A DNA stretch of 64,000 nucleotides from Pseudomonas sp. AL03 (GCF_029960815.1 NZ_JASBRE010000021.1:1-64000); one strand, 5' to 3'; shown: positions 16,474-25,406, counted from the stretch's first letter. Numbers and translations are program-made. Notes: generated by a model from the letters alone, not told the origin.

Positions 16474-17213
16474 CTGTTCAAGAAACCCTGACGGTGCAAA
16501 GCGCCGGCCCGACCCTCGATTTCTCCGACGTCAGCCTGACACTGGGCCGCACGTCGATCCTCGACAACGTCACGTTCCAGGTTCAGCCCGGCAGCGTGCA
16601 TGCGCTGGTCGGCCCAAACGGTGGCGGCAAGAGTTCGCTGATCAAGACCCTGCTCGGGCAGATGCCGCATCAGGGCCGTTTGAGTCTGCAATGGCCCGGC
16701 ACGCCGGGGGCCATCGGCTATGTGCCTCAAGCCCTGGAATTCGATCGGGGCTTGCCGATGACCGTCGATGATTTCATGGCGGCCATGTGTCAGCGCCGTC
16801 CGGCGTTCCTCGGCTTGAGCAAACACTACGCCGCCGCTATTGGCGAAGCCCTGGAGCGGGTCGGCATGCAGGACAAACGCAAGCGGCGCATGGGTGCGTT
16901 GTCCGGCGGTGAACGGCAACGGGTATTGCTGGCTCAGGGTCTGATTCCGGCGCCGCAGTTGCTGGTGCTCGACGAACCGATGTCGGCGCTCGATGAGGCC
17001 GGTATTCAGGTGTTCGAACGGCTGCTCGGCGACTGGCGCCAGAGCGGGATCACCGTGCTGTGGATCGAACATGATCTGGAAGCGGTTGGACGGCTGGCGG
17101 ATCGCGTCACCGGGCTCAATCGCCGGGTGCTGTTCGATGCCGCGCCGAAACAGGCACTGACGCCGGAGCGATTGCTGACGCTGTTTTCGACCCATCCACG
17201 GAGCGCTGCCTGA
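16470..17213 (+). CDS. fpvD: FpvD, ABC transporter ATPase
   Basis: A 247-residue ATPase. Walker A is GPNGGGKSSL (about residue 48), the signature LSGGERQRV and Walker B LLVLDEPMSALDE, followed by the H-loop WIEHD. It powers import of the iron released from pyoverdine through FpvE. Its TGA overlaps the FpvE ATG. Confidence 0.92.
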   Translation: MTVQETLTVQSAGPTLDFSDVSLTLGRTSILDNVTFQVQPGSVHALVGPNGGGKSSLIKTLLGQMPHQGRLSLQWPGTPGAIGYVPQALEFDRGLPMTVDDFMAAMCQRRPAFLGLSKHYAAAIGEALERVGMQDKRKRRMGALSGGERQRVLLAQGLIPAPQLLVLDEPMSALDEAGIQVFERLLGDWRQSGITVLWIEHDLEAVGRLADRVTGLNRRVLFDAAPKQALTPERLLTLFSTHPRSAA

Positions 17214-18112
17214 TGAGTTACGAAGCCTTTCGTTTGATGGTTCAGGGTTGGGCCTCGTCGGGTTATCTGCCCGAGGCGCTGGCCTACGGATTTGTGGTCA
17301 ACGCGCTGCTCGCCGGCTTGCTGATCGGCCCGGTACTGGGTGGGTTGGGTACGTTGGTGGTGGTCAAGCGGTTCGCGTTTTTCTCCGAAGCGGTGGGCCA
17401 TGCGGCGCTGACCGGCGTGGCCATCGGCATTCTGCTGGGCGAACCTTACACCGGGCCTTACGGCAGCCTGTTCGGCTACTGCTTGTTGTTTGGCATCTTG
17501 CTGAACTACCTGCGTAACCGCACGGGTCTGGCGCCGGATACGTTGATCGGTGTGTTTCTGTCGGTGTCGTTGGCATTGGGCGCCAGTCTGCTGCTGATTC
17601 TGGCGGGCAAGATCAACGTACACATCCTCGAAAACGTGCTGTTCGGTTCGGTACTGACGGTGAACGGTAATGACTTGCTGGTGTTGGCCATCGTCGGCTC
17701 GCTGGTCATGGCACTGGCCTTGCCGCTGTACAACCGCATCATGCTGGCCAGTTTCAACCCGCAACTGGCGGCGGTTCGCGGTGTGGCGGTGAAGACGCTG
17801 GATTATCTGTTTGTGATTCTGGTGACGCTGATCACCGTGGCGGCGGTAAAAGTCATCGGCGCGATTCTGGTCGGTGCCCTGTTGGTGATTCCAGCGGCGG
17901 CGGCGCGTTTGCTCAGCCAGTCGCTCAAGGGATTCTTCTGGTGCTCGGTGCTGATCGCCACGGTCAGCACGCTGTGCGGGATCCTCGCGCCGATTGTGTT
18001 CGACCTGCCTATCCCGTCCGGCGCCGCGATCATTCTGGTGGCCGGTATCGCCTTCGCTCTCGCTGCCATTGCCCGTGGCGTCGTCCCAAGCCTGAAAGGG
18101 AATCTCGGATAA
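17213..18112 (+). CDS. fpvE: FpvE, ABC transporter permease (ZnuB-type)
   Basis: A 299-residue polytopic protein with about eight membrane spans, in the ABC-3 metal permease family. GLGTLVVVKRFAFFSEAVGH and GAILVGALLVIPAAAARLLS are the family hallmarks, including the conserved AVGHAALTG motif. It forms the channel with FpvD. It starts one base before the fpvD stop ends and abuts fpvF. Confidence 0.92.
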   Translation: MSYEAFRLMVQGWASSGYLPEALAYGFVVNALLAGLLIGPVLGGLGTLVVVKRFAFFSEAVGHAALTGVAIGILLGEPYTGPYGSLFGYCLLFGILLNYLRNRTGLAPDTLIGVFLSVSLALGASLLLILAGKINVHILENVLFGSVLTVNGNDLLVLAIVGSLVMALALPLYNRIMLASFNPQLAAVRGVAVKTLDYLFVILVTLITVAAVKVIGAILVGALLVIPAAAARLLSQSLKGFFWCSVLIATVSTLCGILAPIVFDLPIPSGAAIILVAGIAFALAAIARGVVPSLKGNLG

Positions 18113-19027
18113 ATGTCTTTTTCTCTGCGTCAACTGACCCTGGCATTGACCTTCACATTGCCCCTGTGTGGGCTGGTCAATACATCCATAGCGGCTGACA
18201 GCGCCAAACCGCTGCGTGTATTGGCCTCCTTACCGATCACCTACGGTTTGGGCGAGGTCTTGCTCAAAGGCACCGACGTCAACCTAGAACGGGCCGCGCC
18301 AGCCAATCTGCCAGGCAGCCGTCAGACCGCGTACTTCACAGGTCGTGGCGCTCCGGCGCTGGCCAAACTGGCGGCCGATGCCGATGCGGTGATCGGCCTG
18401 CGCTCGCTGTGGGCGGATGACCCGCTGTACCCGATCGCCCGGCGCAGCAACATCCGTATTGTTGAGGTCGATGCCGCGCGCCCGGTGGATGGCGCCTTGC
18501 CCGGCATCGCCCTGCAAGCTGGCAACAAGGTCGATGGGTTGAACAGTCAGCCGTGGTTTTCCAGTAACAACATGGGGCGGATGGCGGACGTGATGGCGGC
18601 GGACCTGGTGCGTCTGGCGCCCGAGGCCAAGCCGACAATCGAGGCCAACCTGGCGGCGCTTAAACAGCGCTTGCTCACGTTCAGCGCCGACAGCGAAGCG
18701 CGGTTGGCCAGCGCCGACAACCTCAGCGTGATGAGCCTGACTGATCACTTTGGCTATCTGATTGGCGGCGTCAACCTGGAGCTGATCGGCCTCGATGCGC
18801 GGCCGGACGCCGAGTGGACACCTGAAGCGCTCAAGCAATTGGGCGCGACGCTCAAGGACAATGACGTGGCGGTGGTGTTGCATCATCGGCAGCCGTCGGA
18901 TGCGCTGAAAGCAGTGATTGCCGAGGCAGGTAGCCGATTGGTGGTGTTGAGTGTGGATGCGGCGGATCCGGTGGCCGAGCTGGAAGGGAATGTGGATTTG
19001 GTGATCAAGGGGTTGAGCGGGGCGTAA
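18113..19027 (+). CDS. fpvF: FpvF, second periplasmic binding protein
   Basis: A 304-residue exported protein with signal peptide MSFSLRQLTLALTFTLPLCG. It is a metal-binding-protein relative (LASLPITYGLGEVLLKGTDV; AKLAADADAVIGLRSLWADD) that lacks most of the histidine ligands of Zn/Mn binders. P. aeruginosa FpvF interacts with pyoverdine and FpvC. It is the last gene of the fpv operon, directly followed by a bidirectional terminator. Confidence 0.87.
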   Translation: MSFSLRQLTLALTFTLPLCGLVNTSIAADSAKPLRVLASLPITYGLGEVLLKGTDVNLERAAPANLPGSRQTAYFTGRGAPALAKLAADADAVIGLRSLWADDPLYPIARRSNIRIVEVDAARPVDGALPGIALQAGNKVDGLNSQPWFSSNNMGRMADVMAADLVRLAPEAKPTIEANLAALKQRLLTFSADSEARLASADNLSVMSLTDHFGYLIGGVNLELIGLDARPDAEWTPEALKQLGATLKDNDVAVVLHHRQPSDALKAVIAEAGSRLVVLSVDAADPVAELEGNVDLVIKGLSGA

Positions 19028-19059
19028 AGTCAGACAACACAAACTCCAGATCAAAAAAA

Positions 19060-19087
19060 GCCCGCTGACCTTACCGGTTCAGCGGGC
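19060..19087. terminator. bidirectional terminator between fpvF and mbtH-like
   Basis: A 9-bp stem GCCCGCTGA/TCAGCGGGC (19060-19068 with 19079-19087), flanked by AAAAAAA upstream and TTCTTTT downstream, so it can serve both convergent transcripts. Confidence 0.85.
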
Positions 19088-19106
19088 TTCTTTTCTGCGC
19101 CGTGAC

Positions 19107-19334
19107 TTAATGAGCCACAGCCGCCTGTTCTTCCATTTTCTGACGCAGGCTCAGAGGACGCATGTCAGTCCAGGTTTCTTCGATGTAGGCCAGGCATTCC
19201 TTTTTCAGGCCGCTCTTGCCCACGGTGCGCCAGCCTGCAGGCACCGCTTTGTAGTCGGGCCAGATCGAGTATTGCTCTTCGTGGTTGACCACGACCTGAA
19301 AGAGGATGTCCTCGCGGTCGAATACTGAAGTCAT
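19107..19334 (-). CDS. MbtH-like protein for pyoverdine NRPS
   Basis: A 75-residue MbtH-family chaperone that binds and activates adenylation domains of peptide synthetases. The motif NHEEQYSIWPDYKAVPAGW and the downstream SGLKKECLAYIEETWTDMRP, with its conserved tryptophans, are complete. I start at ATG 19334 (MTSVFDREDI) instead of 33 bases upstream. It is preceded by its own iron-starvation promoter, which overlaps the pvdH stop codon. In P. aeruginosa this is the PA2412-type gene required for full pyoverdine yield. Confidence 0.93.
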   Translation of the reverse strand: MTSVFDREDILFQVVVNHEEQYSIWPDYKAVPAGWRTVGKSGLKKECLAYIEETWTDMRPLSLRQKMEEQAAVAH

Positions 19335-19394
19335 GGTGTTTCTCCATCGCTGTAGGGTGGGCTGCACTGCGTGCGCAGCCGTTATGTAAAAGGA

Positions 19395-19418
19395 ACGTGC
19401 CAGAGGTGGAAAAATTTA
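19395..19418 (-). promoter_or_regulatory. PvdS-dependent iron-starvation box for the mbtH-like gene
   Basis: On the minus strand TAAAT-N16-CGT is perfect: TAAAT at 19418-19414, CGT at 19397-19395. The TAA is the pvdH stop codon, so the promoter is embedded in the 3' end of pvdH. The mbtH-like start lies about 60 bp downstream. Confidence 0.85.
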
Positions 19419-20828
19419 GAGACTGGCGGTGGCCGCGGCCATGGCCCTGCCGAAAATCTCGGCCACCCGATCGATTTCCGCCGCAGTGATCACCAGCGGT
19501 GGCAGGAAGCGCACCACGCCGCCATGACGACCGCCCAGTTCAAGAATCAAGCCGCGCTTGAGGCATTCACGCTGCACCAGCGGTGCCAGACGACCGAAAA
19601 TCGGTGGATGACCCAATACATCTGGCGCACCCGTCGGATCGACCAGTTCAACGCCAAGCATCAAGCCGCGCCCCCGAATGTCACCCAGTTGCGGGAAGTC
19701 CCGTTGCAAGATGCGCAGGTGTTCGCTCAAGCGTTCGCCCATGGCAGCGGCGTGCTCGCAGACCTTGTGTTCAGTCAGGTAACGCATCACCGCAGAACCT
19801 GCCGCCATGGCCATCTGATTGCCGCGGAAGGTCCCGGCATGGGCGCCCGGCAGCCAGGTGTCGAGCCAGTCACGATAGACCACCACGGCCAGCGGCAAAC
19901 TGCCGCCGATGGCTTTGGACATGACCACCACATCGGGAATGATCCCGGCGTGTTCGAAGGCGAACATCTTGCCGGTGCGGGCAAAACCGCTCTGGATTTC
20001 ATCGACGATCAGCGCCACGCCGGCCTTTTCGGTGATACGTCGCAGGCCGCGCAACCAATCGAGATCGGCCGGGATCACCCCGCCCTCGCCCTGCACCGCT
20101 TCAACGATCACTGCCGCTGGCAATTGCACACCCGCCTCGGGATCATTCAGCAGGTTTTCCAGGTAATTCAGATTGACCTGCACGCCTTGCGCGCCGCCGA
20201 GCCCGAACGGGCAGCGGTAATCGTAGGGATACGGCATGAACTGCACGCCACTGCTGAGCAAGGCGCCCAAGGGCTTTTTCGGCCCCAGACTGCCCATCAG
20301 GCTCAGCGCGCCCTGGCTCATGCCGTGATAACCGCCCTGGAACGACAGCACAGTGCTGCGTCCGGTGGCGGTGCGCACCAGTTTCAGCGCGGCTTCCACC
20401 GCGTCGGTGCCGGTCGGGCCGCAGAACTGGATCTTGGCTTCAGCGGCCAATGTCGGCGGCAGCAAACCGAACAGGTCCTGAACGAACTGATCCTTGACCG
20501 GGGTGGTCAGGTCGAGGGTGTGCAGGGGCAGTTCATCGGTCAGCACTTGCTGGATCGCTTGGATCACCACCGAATGGTTGTGCCCCAGGGCCAGGGTTCC
20601 GGCGCCGGCCAGGCAGTCGATGAAACGGCGGCCTTCGACGTCTTCGACATAAATGCCCTTGGCACGTTTGAGGGCCAGGGGAATGCGTCGCGGATAGCTG
20701 CGGGCATTCGATTCCTGCTGGTTTTGACGGGCCAGCAACGGCGATTCATTGAACTGATAAAGCGTCTCAGTCGGCGCCGGAGTGATCCGGGCCGACTGAT
20801 CTTCCATAAGGCTGGTAGCGACTGACAT
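19416..20828 (-). CDS. pvdH: diaminobutyrate-2-oxoglutarate aminotransferase PvdH
   Basis: A 470-residue class-III PLP aminotransferase that makes L-2,4-diaminobutyrate from aspartate semialdehyde for pyoverdine. The PLP lysine is in VVMSKAIGGSLPLAVV at about residue 305; DEIQSGFARTG and FCGPTGTDAVEAALK bind cofactor. I use ATG 20828 because it has GAGGGG at the right spacing; the upstream in-frame TTG at 20843 would lie inside this site. It has a perfect iron-starvation promoter 36 bp upstream, and mbtH-like follows with its own promoter. The product feeds the Dab module of PvdL. Confidence 0.95.
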   Translation of the reverse strand: MSVATSLMEDQSARITPAPTETLYQFNESPLLARQNQQESNARSYPRRIPLALKRAKGIYVEDVEGRRFIDCLAGAGTLALGHNHSVVIQAIQQVLTDELPLHTLDLTTPVKDQFVQDLFGLLPPTLAAEAKIQFCGPTGTDAVEAALKLVRTATGRSTVLSFQGGYHGMSQGALSLMGSLGPKKPLGALLSSGVQFMPYPYDYRCPFGLGGAQGVQVNLNYLENLLNDPEAGVQLPAAVIVEAVQGEGGVIPADLDWLRGLRRITEKAGVALIVDEIQSGFARTGKMFAFEHAGIIPDVVVMSKAIGGSLPLAVVVYRDWLDTWLPGAHAGTFRGNQMAMAAGSAVMRYLTEHKVCEHAAAMGERLSEHLRILQRDFPQLGDIRGRGLMLGVELVDPTGAPDVLGHPPIFGRLAPLVQRECLKRGLILELGGRHGGVVRFLPPLVITAAEIDRVAEIFGRAMAAATASL

Positions 20829-20864
20829 CTCTCGACCCCTCAATAAGGTTTTCCTGTTCTGGAA

Positions 20865-20888
20865 ACGCGTCAGGGCGCCGAGGATTTA
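20865..20888 (-). promoter_or_regulatory. PvdS-dependent iron-starvation box for pvdH
   Basis: On the minus strand TAAAT (20888-20884), 16 bp, CGT (20867-20865), within CTAAATCC, the extended PvdS consensus. It lies 36 bp before the pvdH start codon. Confidence 0.88.
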
Positions 20889-20905
20889 GACCCTCGATCA
20901 GCTTT

Positions 20906-21391
20906 CTATGAAGGGGGTGTCAGCGCTTTGCACATGGGAATGGCATGGAGCCCCGCCACCGCGAAGGTTTCAGCGCAAGGCTGGTAACCCAGATGACGGT
21001 AAAAAGCTTCACTGGTTCGCGTGCTATTGAGTCGTGCCTGGCGCAAACCCTGATCGGTCAACCAGCCTTCGAGATCGTGCACCAGTGCTTGCCCGGCCCC
21101 GCGACGAAACCATTCCGGCTGCACGTAACAGAACGCGACCTTGCCACTGATGCCGGCCATGGCGACCCCGACCGGTTTGTCCTGCAACAGGGCGATGTTC
21201 AGGTACAACCGCGGGTCGGTCAGCCAGGGCTGCACGTGTTCGATGGTCTTGTTGTGGGTCCAGGTGGCGACGGTTAGCGGATTGTTGCGATGGTCGAGCG
21301 CGCAACCCACGCGAATGGAGCGCTCGACGATCCGGCTGATGATGCCGGCGTCGGCGGGGGTTGCCTTGCAAATGTGTAGGGGTGCATCCAT
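20906..21391 (-). CDS. GNAT-family N-acetyltransferase
   Basis: A 161-residue acetyltransferase. The acetyl-CoA loop is seen as VQPEWFRRGAGQALVHDLEG (the R/Q-x-x-G-x-G/A motif, about residue 95), followed by LNSTRTSEAFYRHLGYQP, the usual motif B with an arriving Tyr. The protein lies between pvdH and a dsb regulatory pair, and nothing ties it to either. It shares no visible promoter with pvdH. The substrate is unknown. Confidence 0.83.
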   Translation of the reverse strand: MDAPLHICKATPADAGIISRIVERSIRVGCALDHRNNPLTVATWTHNKTIEHVQPWLTDPRLYLNIALLQDKPVGVAMAGISGKVAFCYVQPEWFRRGAGQALVHDLEGWLTDQGLRQARLNSTRTSEAFYRHLGYQPCAETFAVAGLHAIPMCKALTPPS

Positions 21392-21510
21392 GGCGCTGTT
21401 ACCTCAATCCATTGAGTCAAAGCTGCCGGGGACGATAGCGCCATGGTGAGTGGGTGGCTAATGGAGAGACGTTACATTTGGTGTGCGACACGGAACCCCT
21501 GAGGGGGCGA

Positions 21511-22833
21511 TCAGATGGGTTGCAACGGCATGGTCAACTCAACCCGCAGCCCATCCGGCCGGCTGTCGAAATGCAGGGTGCAGCCGCAGCGCTGGACAAT
21601 CGCCTGGACAATCGCCAGACCGAGACCGCAGCCGGTGCTCTGGCCGTTGCGCCAGAAGCGTTGGGTCAGGTGTTGCAGATCGTCTTCGGCAATGCCGGGC
21701 CCGTGGTCGCGAACCACAAACTGCACGCGATTGCCGGTGGTGACCAGACTCAGCTCCACCGCGCCGTCGCCCGGGGTGTGACGCAGCGCGTTGTCCAGCA
21801 GGTTGCGCAGCGCGGCAATCGACAGCACGGCGGGCATTTGCACCGGGGCGTGAGAGATCTTCGGCGGCACCTGAAACTTGATCCGCTGACGATCACCGCT
21901 GGCGGCGTCCTGAATCGCCAGTTTCGCCACCTGCTCGGCGCTGCATTGCACACCATCATCGAACGACAGACTGCCCTCGACCCGCGCCAGTAGCAGCAAT
22001 TGCTCAAGGGTCCGGTGCAAGCGATCGGCACCCTCTTCGGCCCGGGCCAGGGATTGATCCCGGGCCGCGCCGTCGGTCATGCGCGCCACTTGCAGGTGGG
22101 TCTTGATCGCCGTCAGCGGGCTGCGCAACTCGTGGGCGGCGTCACCGGTCAGACGGCGTTCCCGTTCGATGGTCTTGCCGATCCGTTGAAACAGCTGATT
22201 CTGGGTGTCCAGCAACGGTTGCAGTTCGCTGGGCAGCGGCTGGATCTGCAGAGGTTCCAGGGAGTCGGCACTGCGGCGCATCAAGGCATCGCGCATGCGG
22301 TTGAGTGGCGCCAGCCCCTGGCCGATGCCCAGCCAGAGCAGGCACAGACAACCGAGCAAGGCCACGCCCACCGGCACCGAAGCCGCCAGCAGGATCGACA
22401 GGTTCAGAGCCTCACGTTCGATCTGTCGATCGGCGGTGGTGATGCGCAGATCGCCGCGGGCCAGAGTGAAACTACGCCACGGTGCACCATCGATCATCTG
22501 GTCGTGGAAACCCATTTTCTCGGCTTCCAGGGTTTGTTGCGGATCGGTGTGACTGCGGGCGAGGATTTCTCCACGCAACGAACTGACCTGACAGGCCATG
22601 CCGCCGGGGATGTTCAGTTGTTCCGCGCTGAAATGGGTGCCCTCACCCTTAGTCGGCAATGCGGGCAATTGTTCCATCAGGCCGGCGACCATGCGTGCCG
22701 AGGCCACCAGCCGCTGGTCGAGGGAAAACATCATTTGGTTGCGCAGGTCGCTGAGCATCCAGGCCGCAGCCAGGGCCCAGATCAGCGCAAAAGCGGCGCC
22801 AAGTGTCAGGCTCAGGCGCAAACGCAGGCTCAT
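21511..22833 (-). CDS. dsbS: sensor histidine kinase, DsbS-like
   Basis: A 440-residue kinase: TM1 (residues 9-28), a periplasmic sensor (about 30-140), TM2 (about 147-170), HAMP, then HisKA with the phospho-His in LTGDAAHELRSPLTAIK and an ATPase domain with DHGPGIAEDDLQ and GCGLGLAIVQ. The sensor has a cysteine at residue 81 (82 from the GTG one codon upstream) in PGGMACQVSS. In P. aeruginosa the orthologous pair (PA2479-2480) has been described as a copper-sensing system in which Cys82 of DsbS is the ligand, as I recall. ATG 22833 overlaps the dsbR stop by one base. It lies next to the dsb genes that it would control. Confidence 0.82.
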   Translation of the reverse strand: MSLRLRLSLTLGAAFALIWALAAAWMLSDLRNQMMFSLDQRLVASARMVAGLMEQLPALPTKGEGTHFSAEQLNIPGGMACQVSSLRGEILARSHTDPQQTLEAEKMGFHDQMIDGAPWRSFTLARGDLRITTADRQIEREALNLSILLAASVPVGVALLGCLCLLWLGIGQGLAPLNRMRDALMRRSADSLEPLQIQPLPSELQPLLDTQNQLFQRIGKTIERERRLTGDAAHELRSPLTAIKTHLQVARMTDGAARDQSLARAEEGADRLHRTLEQLLLLARVEGSLSFDDGVQCSAEQVAKLAIQDAASGDRQRIKFQVPPKISHAPVQMPAVLSIAALRNLLDNALRHTPGDGAVELSLVTTGNRVQFVVRDHGPGIAEDDLQHLTQRFWRNGQSTGCGLGLAIVQAIVQRCGCTLHFDSRPDGLRVELTMPLQPI

Positions 22834-23516
22834 CACTTTTTCAATTCCTCTGCGCCATCGGCCGGCCCCAGGCGATAGCCCAGGCCGCGCACCGTCTCGA
22901 CAATGCCATTGCCGAGTTTGCGCCGCAGGTGATGGATATGCACGTTGAGGGCGTTGCTTTCCAGTTCATCGTTGAAACCGTAGACGCTGTCTTTGAGTTG
23001 CTCGGTGGACAGCACCCGACCCCGGTTATGCAGCAAAGCCTGCAGCAGCGACTGCTCGCGACGGGAAAGGTCCACCGGCTGGCCGCCCAGCATGGTTTCG
23101 CGGCTGCTCGGGTCGTAAGTCAAACGGCCGTGCTCGATCAGGTTGACGCTGCGCCCCGCCACCCGCCGCAACAGGGTGTGCAGGCGCGCCGCCAGTTCGC
23201 GCAGGTCGAAAGGTTTGAGCAAGTAATCGTCGGCGCCGGCTTGCAAGCCATCGACGCGGTCGGTGACCGAGTCCCGGGCCGTCAGAATCAGCACTGGAAT
23301 CTCCAGACCATGATGGCGCAACTGCTGTAACAGCTTCAGGCCGTCTTCATCGGGAAGGCCAAGATCGAGCACCATCACGTCGAATTCCGCCACTTTGAGC
23401 ATCGCCCTGGCAGACGATGCGGTAGCGACGTGCTCTACCGTCAGGCCTTGAGCGGTGAGGCCGGCGACAATGCCGCTGGCAATCAGCTCATCGTCTTCGC
23501 AAACCAGTACGTGCAT
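22833..23516 (-). CDS. dsbR: OmpR-type response regulator, DsbR-like
   Basis: A 227-residue response regulator. Receiver: acidic pair EDDE at residues 7-10, phospho-acceptor Asp51 in VMVLDLGLP, K near LKPFD. C-terminal winged helix with ESNALNVHIHHLRRKLG. I start at ATG 23516 (MHVLVCEDDE); upstream in-frame codons add a non-family tail. It is divergent from dsbD with a 153-bp gap that holds an 11-bp-period GGTTAATC direct repeat, as expected for an OmpR-type binding site. Confidence 0.9.
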   Translation of the reverse strand: MHVLVCEDDELIASGIVAGLTAQGLTVEHVATASSARAMLKVAEFDVMVLDLGLPDEDGLKLLQQLRHHGLEIPVLILTARDSVTDRVDGLQAGADDYLLKPFDLRELAARLHTLLRRVAGRSVNLIEHGRLTYDPSSRETMLGGQPVDLSRREQSLLQALLHNRGRVLSTEQLKDSVYGFNDELESNALNVHIHHLRRKLGNGIVETVRGLGYRLGPADGAEELKK

Positions 23517-23603
23517 GGGGAGCCCCGTAGAAAAAAGCTGATTAGGCCGGTGGCCGATTAAGCGGACATTATGCCGCAAGCGCCAATGCCACAAGGCCAC
23601 CGC

Positions 23604-23622
23604 GGTTAATCATCGGTTAATC
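23604..23622. promoter_or_regulatory. direct repeat, probable DsbR site
   Basis: GGTTAATC at 23604-23611 and again at 23615-23622, with an 11-bp period on one DNA face, lie in the dsbR-dsbD divergent region, 48 bp before the dsbD start. OmpR-family regulators bind such tandem half-sites. The assignment is positional. Confidence 0.6.
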
Positions 23623-23669
23623 GACGCCGCCCATTGTGCACCTCACTTGCACAGGGACAAGGCTTACCC

Positions 23670-25406
23670 ATGCGTCGACTGTTTCTATTCTTTGTTCTCA
23701 TGATCTCGGGTCTGGCCCAGGCAGGGACTGATCCGTTCGCGACCAAACCCGACTTTCTTCCCGTCGGCAAGGCGTTCATCTTCACCTCCGAACGCCTTGA
23801 TTCCGGTGAAACCCAGCTCTATTGGCAAATCGCCGACGGTTATTACCTCTACCAGCAACGCCTGAAGTTCGATGGCTTGCCCGCGGAACACAAGCCTGTA
23901 TTGCCTGACGGCGAAGCGCACAGCGATGAATTCTTCGGCGAACAGCAGGTCTATCGTCAGGGTCTGGAACTGAAGATTCCGGCAGGTGCGACCGGCCAGA
24001 TCAAGGTTGGATTCCAGGGCTGCGCCGACGCCGGTTTGTGTTATCCACCACAAACTCAGGTGGTGGATCTGGGCGGCAAATCCGCTATCGCTGCGACAAA
24101 CGAAGCGCCGGATGAAGCCTTGGCCAGTGACCTGCAGCAACGGGCGCTGGGCTGGAGCTTGCTGGTGTTCTTTGGTCTGGGGCTGTTGCTGGCCTTCACG
24201 CCTTGCTCGTTGCCGATGCTGCCGATTCTGGCCGGTTTGATCGTCGGCAGTGGCGCCACGCCCAAGCGCGGTTTCGCCTTGGCGACCAGCTACGTCGTGA
24301 GCATGGCGCTGGTGTATGCGGCGCTGGGCGTTTTGGCCGCGCTGCTCGGGGCGAATCTGCAGGCATTGTTGCAAAACCCTTGGTTGCTGGGCAGTTTCGC
24401 GGCGGTGTTTGTGTTGCTGGCGTTGCCGATGTTCGGCTTCTTCGAGTTGCAACTGCCGGTGGCTGTGCGTGATCGCCTGGAACATGTCTCGCGTAATCAG
24501 CGCGGCGGCAGCCTGTTCGGCGCCGGTGTGTTGGGTGCCTTGTCCGGTTTGCTGGTGGGCCCGTGCATGACCGCCCCACTGGCGGGCGCCTTGCTCTACA
24601 TCGCGCAAAGCGGCAATGCGCTGCAGGGCGGGTTGATTCTGTTCGCCATGGGCATCGGCATCGGTGTACCGCTGCTGTTGCTGGTGACCGTCGGCAATCG
24701 CTTTGTGCCCAAACCCGGCGCCTGGATGAACCTGCTCAAAGGTGTGTTCGGCTTCCTGTTCCTCGCCACTGCCCTGCTGATGCTGCGCCCGGTGCTGGAT
24801 GAATCCCTGTGGGTCGGTTTGTGCGGCGCCTTGCTGGTGATCGCGGCTTACAGCGCCTGGCGCCAATCCGACGGTTTCGGACGCACCGCTCATGTGTTCG
24901 GGGCCAGCTCATTGTTACTGGGTTTGTGGGGCAGCCTGCTGCTGCTGGGGGCCGCCGGTGGCAGTGACGATCTATTCAAGCCGTTGCAGGTCTACAGCAC
25001 TTCAAACTCGAGCCGTGCGGCAAACCCTGTCGGCCACGATGCCTTCACCACCCTCAAGGACACCGCCGAACTGCAACGGGAACTGGACGCGGCACGGGCC
25101 CAAGGCCAGTGGGTGCTGCTGGACTACTACGCCGACTGGTGCGTGTCGTGCAAGGTCATGGAAAAACAGGTATTCGGCAAACCCCACGTACTGGAAGCCT
25201 TGAGCGATGTGCGCTTGCTACGCCTGGACGTCACCGCCGACAATGCCGCCAGCCGCGAACTGCTCGGCCGTTATAAAGTGCCGGGGCCACCGAGCCTGCT
25301 GTGGATCGGTGCCGACGGCATCGAGCGTCGCAGCCAGCGCATTACCGGTGAGGTCGATGCCGACACCTTCCTGCAACGCTGGTCCACCACCCGAGACGCC
25401 CGTTAA
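23670..25406 (+). CDS. dsbD: thiol:disulfide interchange protein DsbD
   Basis: A 578-residue inner-membrane reductase that carries electrons from cytoplasmic thioredoxin to periplasmic DsbG/DsbE-type partners. Signal peptide MRRLFLFFVLMISGLAQA, then the alpha domain with the GCADAGLCYPP cysteine pair, eight membrane spans with FTPCSLPMLP and VGPCMTAPL, and the gamma thioredoxin domain with WCVSC (YADWCVSCKVMEK). All three cysteine pairs are present. I use ATG 23670, 12 codons into the longest frame, because the signal starts there. Its stop overlaps the next ATG (TAATG). Confidence 0.93.
   Translation: MRRLFLFFVLMISGLAQAGTDPFATKPDFLPVGKAFIFTSERLDSGETQLYWQIADGYYLYQQRLKFDGLPAEHKPVLPDGEAHSDEFFGEQQVYRQGLELKIPAGATGQIKVGFQGCADAGLCYPPQTQVVDLGGKSAIAATNEAPDEALASDLQQRALGWSLLVFFGLGLLLAFTPCSLPMLPILAGLIVGSGATPKRGFALATSYVVSMALVYAALGVLAALLGANLQALLQNPWLLGSFAAVFVLLALPMFGFFELQLPVAVRDRLEHVSRNQRGGSLFGAGVLGALSGLLVGPCMTAPLAGALLYIAQSGNALQGGLILFAMGIGIGVPLLLLVTVGNRFVPKPGAWMNLLKGVFGFLFLATALLMLRPVLDESLWVGLCGALLVIAAYSAWRQSDGFGRTAHVFGASSLLLGLWGSLLLLGAAGGSDDLFKPLQVYSTSNSSRAANPVGHDAFTTLKDTAELQRELDAARAQGQWVLLDYYADWCVSCKVMEKQVFGKPHVLEALSDVRLLRLDVTADNAASRELLGRYKVPGPPSLLWIGADGIERRSQRITGEVDADTFLQRWSTTRDAR

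Noticed and set aside
19371..20825. A 484-codon plus-strand frame opposite pvdH
   Set aside because: It is antisense to a confident aminotransferase gene with its own promoter.
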